Positions 1-9,600 of a stretch of DNA of 64,000 bases are shown piece after piece. Under the pieces are notes generated by a model, which saw only the letters and a list, made by a program, of their open reading frames with translations, did no database searches and was not told the DNA's origin. Position 1 is the first letter of the stretch. Every line of letters begins with the position of its first letter. The stretch comes from Ditylenchus dipsaci (Eukaryota; Nematoda; Chromadorea; Rhabditida; Anguinidae), in NCBI GenBank assembly GCA_004194705.1, contig SADC01001184.1:620001-684000 (forward strand). Reading direction: 5' to 3'. The position numbers and the translations under genes were made by a program.

Positions 1-365
1 AATAGATTAAATTGCTTGGATTGGTCAATTTATCCAATTGAATCGATTTTAAATGGCTTGATTGGTCAATTCATCCATTTAGTCGATTAAACTGGCTGGA
101 TTGGTGAATCAATCCAAACAGTTCAACTGGTTTCGTTGGTCAATTCATTCATTTGAATCCATTCAACTGGCTCCATTGGTCAATTCATTCATTTGAATCC
201 ATTCACTGGCTCCATTGGTCAATTCATCCATAAAAACGAGGGACTGGCTGGATGGTAAATTCATTCATTTGAAACGATTCAACCGTCTGGATTGGCAAAT
301 TCATCTATTTGAATTGATTCAACTGGCTGTATTGGTCAATTCATCCATTTGAATCGATTCAACCG
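1..365. repeat. Minisatellite, about 46-bp unit
   Basis: About eight imperfect head-to-tail copies of a unit of about 46 bp, recognisable by the recurring words GGATTGGTCAATTCATCC, ATTTGAATCGATTCAACTGG and small variants. The array is cut by the window start, so its full length is unknown. No coding signal is seen in it. Confidence 0.85.
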
Positions 366-605
366 GGTCGACACTCACAGAGTGTGGGCCTGAGTGTCGA
401 CCTGAGTGCGGACCTAAGCATTTTTACCCCAATTTTTCATTTCAGATGTGGCTTGTCAATACCTCATTTTGAAGCCCTGAATCTTAGCTGCAAAATAATA
501 CCAACAGAAAAAAAGTTTTGGTCAAGAAAAAAAGTACAGCTCTTCCCGCGTTAAAAACACCCCAAATATCACACTCAGGTCGACACTCATTGTGAACGTG
601 CCTTT
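366..605. other. Non-coding, short inverted GTCGACACTCA motifs
   Basis: Contains GTCGACACTCAC near 368, GAGTGTCGACC near 391 and CAGGTCGACACTCA near 576, so copies occur in both orientations. No gene is seen. The words may belong to the ends of a transposon that the element at 606-779 entered. Confidence 0.4.
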
Positions 606-779
606 AGAGTTGTAGAAATTCCCGGAAATATAGAAAAACCGGGAATATTCCGGGAAAATTGGAATATTCCCGGGAGTATTCCCAATATAGGGGAAAATAC
701 CGGGAAACCCGGGAATATTCCAATGTTCCCGGGAATATTCCCGGAAATATTCCCGGAATATTCCCATTGTACAACCCTA
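606..779. mobile_element. Palindromic MITE with GGGAATATTCC arrays
   Basis: Begins AGAGTTGTA and ends TACAACCCTA, an inverted pair. The interior is an array of TTCCCGGGAATA-like palindromic units that can fold on itself over its whole length. The ends resemble those of the elements at 4461-6115 and 10508-10790. No clean target duplication is visible here. Short open frames on the minus strand are by-products of the repeat. Confidence 0.6.
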
Positions 780-1039
780 CCAATATTTTTCAAAAGTCTA
801 TTTGTTCACCAAAACATTAAAAAAAAGTTTCTAATTCAGTCTAATCTCGATTTAGTGACACACTGGAACTGATTTTTTGGCCTAAAGAAATTAAAATTGA
901 TCCATTTCAGTTCTTATTGGGGCCACAAAATCATAATCAAAATGTGCTCGGAATCGAATAATCGAGCAATTTTTAAACTCAAGTTTGTATTTCGGACAGT
1001 CTGAATTTCGTACTAATTAAAGTAAGCGTACGCCAGTGG

Positions 1040-1145
1040 CCGCGTACGGCTTTTTACAGGCCTGGGAAAAAGTGCGATCCACGATTTCCTCCTTGCAAGT
1101 CGGCGCTCTAACCATTTGAGATATCGGGTCGCCCCAGGACTGTTT
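1040..1145 (-). repeat. tRNA-derived SINE-like fragment
   Basis: On the minus strand the words CAAATGGTTAGAGCGCCGAC (A-box region) and GTGGATCGCACT (a worn B-box) have tRNA-like spacing. The ends do not pair into an acceptor stem and the B-box is degenerate, so this is read as a SINE or tRNA relic, not a working tRNA gene. The rest of 780-1750 is AT-rich with no feature I can support. Confidence 0.45.
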
Positions 1146-1755
1146 CTTATTTCTCCGCTATCTGCCTCCCTTACATTAACGTTGGGCGAACTGATTTTTG
1201 GATGAAAAATTAATGTCATTGCTCCAGCTGTCGAATGTGGGAGAAATAATTTGTAATAAACCTTGTCATGGTGTTGCAGAATTGTGGAAAGAAAACTCGA
1301 TTTTGTCAAAAAATCACTTCTGACTCAGAACTTCAAACATTAGTTTTTATAACCACCAAAAAATTTTGGGTATAGGAAAGTTTTCTCGTTAATTTTTTTT
1401 ATTTAAAATAAGACAATTTAAGCAAATCAATGTAAAAATAATAAGTAATATTTGTTTAATGTCATCCATTATGCCAAACAAAATGTAGCAAATATGAGTA
1501 AAAATTTGAAATTTCTATTGAAATAATTTCATTATTTAGCACCCAATATTCTTTATCAAAATCAATACCAATATTTTCAAAAGACACCCAACCAATATCC
1601 CAATGCCTTTATTTGACCCAATACCCCAATATCCCAGTATTAATATATTGTTTGTTCCCATCTCTAATGCGTAGGTACGTGCTACTGACGGATTCGATGG
1701 GACAAAAGAAAAATGAGTTTCAACAATTTTTTTCGTGTCAGGACTAATAAAATTT

Positions 1756-1840
1756 TAAAAAAGGCTGTCAGCTGGGGGCTGTCAGTTGGGATAGTTGTCA
1801 GTTAGAGGCTGTCAGTTGAGTGGCTGTCAGTTGGGATTTC
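1756..1840. repeat. Short tandem repeat GGCTGTCAGTTG
   Basis: Five to six head-to-tail copies of a unit of 12-16 bp built on GGCTGTCAGTTG or GGCTGTCAGTTGGGA. No associated gene. Confidence 0.7.
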
Positions 1841-1950
1841 ACCGAGCATACCCCTTTAAAGCATGTATTGAATAATAATGCGCTAAAAATGAGGATTTTG
1901 GTCGTTTTTGAGCTAGAAGGTGTAGTGTACTCGTTCTACTCTCGATTTAA

Positions 1951-2182
1951 AGGGCATGGTCGTGCGTTAAGGCGCGAACCAGCAGTTTTTTTTCGAATTT
2001 TTTCGAATCGTCCCATTTTTCACTCGTTCTGCGCCAAATCTGATATAGATGACCTTATACTGCTTTTAAAAACTAGACAGAAAACTTAAAACATCTAGAC
2101 GAGAAAGGATGTAAAATTTATCGAGAAAGAAAAGAACTGCTGGTTCGCGCCTTTTCTCCCCACCGGGCACGATCATGCCCCT
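1951..2182. mobile_element. TTAA-flanked (piggyBac-like) MITE
   Basis: Inverted ends AGGGCATGGTCGTGC and GCACGATCATGCCCCT are flanked by TTAA at 1947-1950 and 2183-2186. Inside, CGCGAACCAGCAG near 1973 and CTGCTGGTTCGCGCC near 2138 continue the inverted repeat. Strict TTAA targeting and the AGGG/CCCT termini fit a non-autonomous piggyBac-type element. A similar element lies at 36145-36374. Confidence 0.75.
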
Positions 2183-2311
2183 TTAACGAACATTACAATA
2201 AAAATCGTTCCCCAACTCTTGATTTAACGAATCCTCGATTTAACGAAACTCTCGATTTAACGGAAATTTCTGTCGGTCCCCAGGGGTTCGTCAAATCGAG
2301 AGTTGACTGTG

Positions 2312-2528
2312 CCATATTTCCTCTAATAGACCGACATATCGGGTTTATTTTTCAATCACTTAAAAGTCTGAAAATTTTGAGGTCAATATCAAGATTTTCG
2401 GGTGAAAATCCAAAATCTAAAAAGCTCGTGGGAATCAAGAAACGCGCAAAACAGCTTTGCAAATGTTGACTCTCATATAGACCCTCAAAGTAGGGGGTGT
2501 CGGGTTATGCCTATTAGAGAAAAAACGG
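2312..2528. mobile_element. Degenerate copy of the CCGTATTT (Tc1-like) MITE
   Basis: Left end reads GCCATATTTCCTCTAATAGA and right end TATTAGAGAAAAAACGG, a worn version of the inverted ends seen intact at 35927-36082. The interior words TTTTGAGGTC and GATTTTCGGGTG also occur in the copy at 33030-33291. Confidence 0.6.
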
Positions 2529-2796
2529 TAATATTAAAAATACGATTTTTGCTTAGTCTCTCTGTGGTTGAAAGTTTCTTTAAATATTTTTCCTTATTTA
2601 CAGCCTCTATAGAACTCTTTGACTCACCCTCTTAACCAAATTTTCGATAATGTAGTGGGATTACGAACGAAAATTACCAGCGAATCAATCGGCTCAGACA
2701 TACATATTTATAAATGTTGTTCACTGCAATTTCAATTCCTTGTCTCTAAATTTAGAAATTGAAAACTATCTAAACTTTTTTATTTTTTAAGTGATT

Positions 2797-3491
2797 ATGT
2801 TTTGGTCCACAAATTATTTCTATCTCTTTATTGATATTTCTGCTAGCAGCGGCAGAAAACAATAGCAATAAAGCCAAAAAAGATGTGCGTGATTATTACT
2901 GATGCAGATCTGGAAAAGTTGTACGAAGAGTGGGAGGCTAATGATGATGAAGAGTTGCCAGATGATGAAAAGCCTGACCACTTAAAGCCAAGACCAAATA
3001 TTGATTTTGAACATCTTAAACATATGGTTATTTTTTGATAGGCTTTTTATTTCATTAGAACAAATTTTTTAGTCCAATGATCCCGATGATATGATTGAGT
3101 TGAGCAAAAAAGGACAATCTGTGATGATGTTGTGAGTGTTGTTGACCCGATTCTGCTACTACAACCAAACAATTTACAAATAAAATGTCTACATGTGGCA
3201 ATCTAGTCTTAACAACAACCATGTGGATGTACAGGTATTGTGGTTATAAATTTCAGGGTTTTAACCTTTATGTTCAGGTTTACGCTATAGAAGATGACCG
3301 ACTTCTTTTTATGTTTAAAGATGGCTCCCAAGCTGGATTCTCGCGCATTTCTGTTAAAACAAAAAGAGTGCAAAGAAGTGGTGCTAGAAGGTAAGACCTC
3401 TCAAGGATTGGCTCAAAACGAAAAGAAGAACTATGATTTCCATGCTGGTATCTCTTTTATTGCATTCACTCACTTATTTATCGGGTATTGA
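2797..3491 (+). CDS. mesd: MESD, LRP-receptor chaperone (with apparent indels)
   Basis: MESD is an ER-resident chaperone that helps LDL-receptor-related proteins (such as the Wnt co-receptors LRP5/6) fold their beta-propeller/EGF modules. Three exons are visible: 2797-3026, 3073-3234 and 3278 to a stop at 3491. Family landmarks are a hydrophobic leader (ISISLLIFLLAAA), then KKDVRDY, TDADLEKLYEEWEANDD, KPDHLKPRPNIDFEHL, IELSKKGQSVMMFV, WQSSLNNNHVDVQ and DDRLLFMFKDGSQA, in the same order as in animal MESD. The reading frame jumps by one base at about five places (near 2820, 2900, 3132, 3197 and 3347), each of which rejoins MESD sequence, so these look like assembly indels. No KDEL-type retention signal is evident at the visible end, so the 3' end is uncertain; a splice donor at 3392 could lead to another exon. 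It lies 147 bp upstream of Sec6 on the same strand. Confidence 0.8.
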
Positions 3492-3638
3492 GCATGTTAG
3501 TGATTTTATTGATTCTTAGTAATAAACAATCACTTCTAAAATCTTGAATTTGTTAAAAAAACTACCTTTCTAACGGTTAATTATATGTTAGTTAATAAGA
3601 ACGATTCAAATAAGGGATTGCATAAATAGGCACGTAAA

Positions 3639-6600
3639 ATGACTTCGCTGACTGATGAAAAGAAAGTTGAAGATTCAGCCCTGCAACAAGTGGCGGCTAT
3701 GTTTCAGCGACCTTCTCAATTGGAAAAGCTAGATGTGTTAAGGAAAAGAGCTGACAGGAAAAAGGTTGGTTTTTCTTAACTCCTTTTTACCCACAAACCT
3801 TCTGAGTCTTCGTCTCTCACTATACTCTTTGGAGTCGTTCGAAATGACTCACTAGAGCATAGTGAGAGACGAAAGAGAAGTGTCCCCGCCAATTCAAATT
3901 TGGGGAATGTCGCTGCTCGCAAAAACTATGCTCCTTTAAAGCTAGAATCTAAAAAATATCCAACGATGTCCAGCTCCATCCCATCCTTCACAGGTCTGTC
4001 ATTTTGCATGAAATCCCGAAATTAGGGCATTTGCTGATAGTAAAGCAGTGCTGGAAATGGTTGCAATCGATTGCTCGATATTTTTTGACCCTAAAGTCAG
4101 CGAAGTTGCTGGAAAGTAGAGTAAAACAAACAGGGTGTGCACCTAGTGGTAATTGAACCTGTGAATTATAGGCAATGCGTATAGGAAGCTCACCCCTAAA
4201 TCTCCCGCTCTCTAATGAACCCCCACCGCTGTTCATTTGACCAGGATTTCAGAGTAAGGGCCATTTTCGATTTACAATTTTGAATTTTTTTTCGGGGGCT
4301 TAAAAATAATCCCCATAGGAGTTTAATAGATAAAATACTGTAGATGCACGGCTTTTCAAAATACCTGAAAATTTTACCTTTAGCTTTTTAGACGTGTTTG
4401 CATGGCGCAGTGGGTAAAGCAGGGAGCTGATGGGGAATTAGCTATTTTTTAAGTATATAATAGGTTGCGCGCGTTCGTTTAAACGATTAAACGGTTTTTT
4501 AAGAGAAATTAGACGAAACAATAAACGGGTCCGAGATAAACGGATTAAACGATAAACGAGTCTGCTAAACGGCGTTTAATCCGTTTAATTGTGTAGATAG
4601 AATGAACATCAAATGAGCAAATCTTAAATATTAATTTTCATAAATATATGTTTCATCCCAAGACAATCCATTTCTGCACTATCGGATTTACCGTATTTCC
4701 TCTAATAACTCACCCCCTCAACTTTGAGCACCTATATCTCAGCCCACAGAAAAAATTTTGCAAAGCTGTTTATTGCGCTTTTTCAACTACCGTGAGCTCT
4801 ACCGGTCCCACTTTTAAGAATTGGTTAAGAACTCCATAATCTCGAGATTTCCCAATTTTGGAGGAACCAAAAAATAACTTACCCGGGTGAGTAATTAGAG
4901 AAAATACGGTATTTTTTCGGTTTTAGTGGCAAGGCCGCTCTTCTATTCTAGCCATTATTGTTTTAATGGTTGGTTTTGTCTTTTTTAATACCGCCTTTCT
5001 TAGATAATGGCACCTAAAAAAGTTAAAATTTGCGCCTTCCACAGAGCCTGATGAAAAGGAAGTTGAGCAAGAAAAAATCACATGACGAATTATCCGGAGA
5101 TGACTAATACAGTCAAACTTCGTCTCAACGAAACCTGTGAAGACTAGGGTTGGCCTCCCTCCGCTTTTTGGGGTGCGGGCGGAAATTTCGGGTGGCCCAA
5201 ACCTACTGAAGACCGTAAAAAATTCTCGTTAAGTTGGCGGTCTCGTTAGGTCGGGCGTAGACTATGAGTCATTTTTCCAAATCGTTGACCAAATAGGAAT
5301 CGAAAAAAGGTTCGTTATGTTAGATTTATCGTTAATTCGAGAGTTTGTAAATACGTGGTTCGACTGTGTGTTACGTTTCATTTACTCTTCTGTTTATTGA
5401 GCATTTCTGTTTGTCAATAAAATTGTCTGAAAATGATGTTTCGACCCTAGTAGCGAATACACCCCCCCCCAACAAATTTTTTTTCAAAATCAGGTTTTAA
5501 CCATTTCTAAGTAATTCTTATGCGCTGAAAACGATAAAAAGGTATTTTTCGGGCATTTTCTGACCTAAAAAGTTGATTTTTGGAAAAAAAAATTTTTGAC
5601 CAAAATTCGACTTTTTGCCTTGGGGGACCAAGGTATTCTACCTCGTTTTGTCACTGGTACTAGGCAAAAAGAGTCTCCATAGGCATTTTATGATCAAGAA
5701 TTCTGCTCGAAATTATGTCTAAGGTAAGTGAGTGCGCGCATCTCTAACTCTCAAGCCCCCTGCGCCCCTTCGGGAGCGTAGGGGCTTGGTTGCTTGGGGT
5801 TGAGATGCGCACACCCACATACCTTAGACGCAAATCACTCGAAAGTGACTCTGGATGCATGAAAAAACATGCATACCAGAGTTTCTTTATGCAGTAGGCT
5901 CCAGCTAACAAAACTATGTTCAAATCCCATCTTTCGCTACTAGCGCCGATGTTTCTATGTGGTTGAACACTTAAGTATGGAAGATAACAAATTAAACGGA
6001 TTAAACGGCCGTTTAAACGGGTCATTTCCATTACACGTAAACGATAAACGGATCTGATAAACGGGTCCTAAACGGTAAACGGCTTAGGCCAAATTAAACG
6101 AACGCGCGCAACCCTAGTATATAAGCTATAAATAACCTATTTTCCATTAGGTCACGAGTTCGACCCCACCCACTGACACCACTGGTTTCAAAAAAATGTT
6201 CCAATTTTTTTTATTATTGGCTCATTTGACGCAAAACGAGAAAGTGACGTAGGTCAAAAATTCAGATTTTCAACTTTTCTTACAAAAACTTAAATACAGG
6301 CATACGAAAGTCCAGATTTTACGTCAAATACAAGGCAAAAAAATTACATTAAACTTATTTTGCATTTTGAAACCCAAAATTTGCATTTTTCGCGATAATT
6401 TTTAGACCAAAATGTAGCCCTGAATCTGCTCTACATACTAGCTAAACAGAATTTTGAAAATTTTGGTCATGACTCATGAATATCAGAATTGCAAGGCATT
6501 TTTAGTATAAGTGAGACTAAAGTCTTGATTTTAGGCCTAATACTCGACAAAAAGGTATAATAAGACTTCTTTTTGTATGCAGATGCGGAGATTTGTATTT

Positions 6601-9600
6601 CAGAGATTGGGTTATACACCAAACGAAAGCTGAGGATCTCTCTTATACAAAATACAACATACATACCGTATTTATTCTAATAGAAGGCCAGTCTCTATTA
6701 GAAGGCCAGTCTCTAATAGAAGGCCACCCCTGGGGGCCAAAACTAGGGGGTAAACCATGTTTTATTGCATTTTTAGCACAAAGCCAAAAAAAATTTTGGA
6801 GGTTGAAAAATAGAAGGCCATGGCCTTCTATTAGAATAAATACGGTACATCTAATTTTTAAAAACAGAATTTACAAAACTAGAAACTATTTGAAGTCCGA
6901 AATACGTTTTCTAGTCAAATTTGATGAGTTTTTTAATTTCCCGCGAAATGCGCTTGAAAAGCTGAAAGTAAAATGCATGGTACTTTTCCTTGCATCAGAT
7001 TTACTTTTTTTTGCATCAGAAATACTTTTTTTTGCATCAGATATTTTTTTTGCATCATATTTACTTATTCTTGCATCAGATCTGTTTTTGCATCAGAAAT
7101 ACTTCTTTTTGCATCAGATTTACTTCTTTTTGCATCAGATTCACTTGTTTTCGCATTAGATATACAGTTTTCTACAATACAGTTCTGAAACTATACAGTT
7201 ATAAAACTATACAGTCAAAGTATACAGCTATACAGTTCTCAAACCATCTTAAACCACCCCAAACTACTGAAGATCGAGCAAGATATGTAGTCAGGTTGAT
7301 CACCAGTTTCCCGTTAATTTTTTACACGATTTTCACGGGTTCTTTGCTGTTTACTTAACATTGTCTGCAATATATTTTACCTAGGCAGGAGTACACAAGT
7401 GGGGTATCCAGTTGGTGGTACCCAGGTGTGCGACTCAGATAGTGGTACCCAAGTCGGAGTATCCAGATGGTGATATTCACGATGGAGTTTGACTGCATTG
7501 ACCTGCATTTATATGTCATATTTTGAAGTAAAATCATCGACAACCTTGTAGATGAATACACACTACCCGGACCACATACGTACACTTAGTCAAGTAAAAT
7601 TAACTACATTATCATACATCTAGCAAGATCGTCAAGGAAAATCTGCAAAATGCTCGATATGAGGCCACCTTCAGGGCAGTCCCTTGAAGTTACTCAAGTG
7701 GCCTTATTTTGAAGTTTGATTAAATGAGGAAACCAAATTTTTTACTGACAACAAACAAAAATAACAATGGCGAAAAATGAGACTTCTGTAAATTCAATAT
7801 CTTAACATGTTTCTAGCTTTTTTTGGTCTTCCAACCTGCTTTCTTTGATCCATATTTTGACTTCGAAGCTCTTGAGGCACCTGGATGCGCTTATCCAACA
7901 CCATAGCTGAACACATAAATTTTCAAAAAGGATAAGTTTTTACTAGTAAAAGTACCGTAAATCATGTGTTGCAAGCTCTTTTCTTGATTCCATCGCGACA
8001 TGTGCAGGTATAGCAGACAGGTTCTGGAGTCACCACATGATAACGATAGCGTTCTTCACTGTAATCCTTCCACAATGTGAATTCGGCTGAGAGGTACTTT
8101 CTGCAACACGATATTTAAGTGAAAAAGAGTGAAAGGCATTAAAAAAACTCACCTGATCCAAGCCTTCATAACTGATTCTGATTCATAAGGCGTGGTTTTT
8201 GCTGGAATCAGATAGCAACGTCCTATTTTCTTAGCGTTTCTATGTTCCTGTGACAACGAGATACCAGATTTGAGCAAGTTGTTTGTAATCGAGTAGACCA
8301 AAGAGGGATTCTAAAACGACAACTAAATTTTATACGAAAAGTTATCTAACCATAAAGTCAGGCGAGACGCTCCACTGCTTCACCAACTTTTCTCCTTCTA
8401 CGATAAATTGGCCAAACGGAAGCAGACGACGAAGGGTATTGCACTGCTTTATAGTTCGGTTCATTGCTTCAAGCCAATTGTTCGAAGAGAGGAACCCTGA
8501 TGCAGCTTCATACCAGTTAGAAACTCTGCTTTCGATCCACTGCTCTTGAAAGTAATCTTTGAATTGAATCACACCACTGAAGCGACTAAAATCACGTGTC
8601 CAACGCTCAAGCATTAAAGCAGCCCTAAAATCTTTGCGGTTAATCTATTAGGCTGAAAAAACTTGATAACCTAATTGGAAACCTTCTTGGGTTATCGATT
8701 CTTGCAAAAGGAAAATGTCCGACTCGATTTCTTTTCTGACCGCAGAGCTTTGTATTGTCTTCAATTTTCTGTTAACATTGCGATTCTTGACGTGTGCCCA
8801 ACACATCAGACGAATAGCGCAAGGAAGAACACTTTCAACAGCTCGAAATTTCAATTTAACTTTTAAAAGATACAAATTTGAGCAGTTACCTGTGGATATA
8901 GCCTGACATCCATCCGCCAAGACTGCTGCGCACGATCTTCATTGCCTTCATAAATAGTTTGAATGATTCGCTTATAAGTGTCGATATTTTCGCCAGAACC
9001 AATAGCCGATCCAGTGGGAAAGAACTTCTTTTCAACATCAGAAAACCCAAAAACTTGTACGGGAAAGCCAGCCCACACCAATTTGTACGTGGAATCAATC
9101 TGAAAAAGAGAATCCAAAAAACTTTTGATGTGATAAAAATTACTTGGAAAAGGGTCTGATTTTTAAGTCTTTTCATTAGACGTGGAGTAGACCAGACAAC
9201 GTAAAAGCTCAGCTTTTGCGGAGGCGATTCTAACACATGAAATCCGACGACGTAGACTTCATCCAGATCCACTGGAACTTGATTCATTCTCAGAGCGTAT
9301 TGTTTGAGATCTTCAGCTGCCATCTTTTCCATCTCTGGATGCTGCTTTCGACGCTCTCGCCACAAGAGATTTTCGACCTGCTTTTGAGTAGGAATATTTT
9401 GCTAATCATCCTTAACAACTAAAATGTGAGAAAAATGCTAAAAAACCAATCTTCTTACATCAGCCATCTTCTTCAATATTTGAAGTGCTGTCTGTTTGTT
9501 GGCCAAACCTTCTCGGATTCGAATTTTGACTTGCTCACAAAGTGTACTGGCTTCTTCACCCTCCACGTCCTGATGTTCTCCAATAGACGTTTCAACCCTT

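Larger units (their letters stand above)
4461..6115. mobile_element. MULE-like foldback element with TAAACGG-repeat ends
   Basis: Ends TAGGTTGCGCGCGTTCG and CGAACGCGCGCAACCCT are inverted, and the flanks carry a perfect 9-bp duplication AGTATATAA (4452-4460 and 6116-6124). The subterminal zones (4465-4600 and 5985-6095) are irregular arrays of ATTAAACGG, ATAAACGGGTC and similar units in opposite orientation. The element contains a Tc1-like MITE (4691-4909) and a hairpin (5715-5826). The remainder has no recognisable coding sequence. Confidence 0.8.
4390..6185 (+). repeat. SINE-like repeat split by a 1.65-kb insertion
   Basis: The left part has an A-box-like word (GCATGGCGCAGTGGGTAAAG, near 4400) and the right part a B-box-like word (CACGAGTTCGACCCCACCC, near 6152). 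The two are separated by the element at 4461-6115 with its 9-bp target duplication. Joined at the duplication, they give one tRNA-like unit of about 140 bp with both internal promoter boxes. Confidence 0.55.

Noticed and set aside
522..793. Two minus-strand open frames rich in Gly, Asn, Ile, Pro
   Set aside because: They come from GGGAATATTCC palindromic units.
1040..1145. Functional tRNA gene
   Set aside because: An A-box-like word is present but the B-box is degenerate and the ends do not pair into an acceptor stem.
4461..6115. Internal telomere-like repeat (TTAAACGG)
   Set aside because: The units are irregular, face each other at both ends of an element with target duplications, and are not a uniform array.
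6593..7358. Long open frames of Phe/Leu/His/Ile-rich sequence on the plus strand
   Set aside because: They are translations of a TIR iteron array (TGCATCAGATTTACTTTTT) and of a MITE; they start and stop with the repeats and have no domain.
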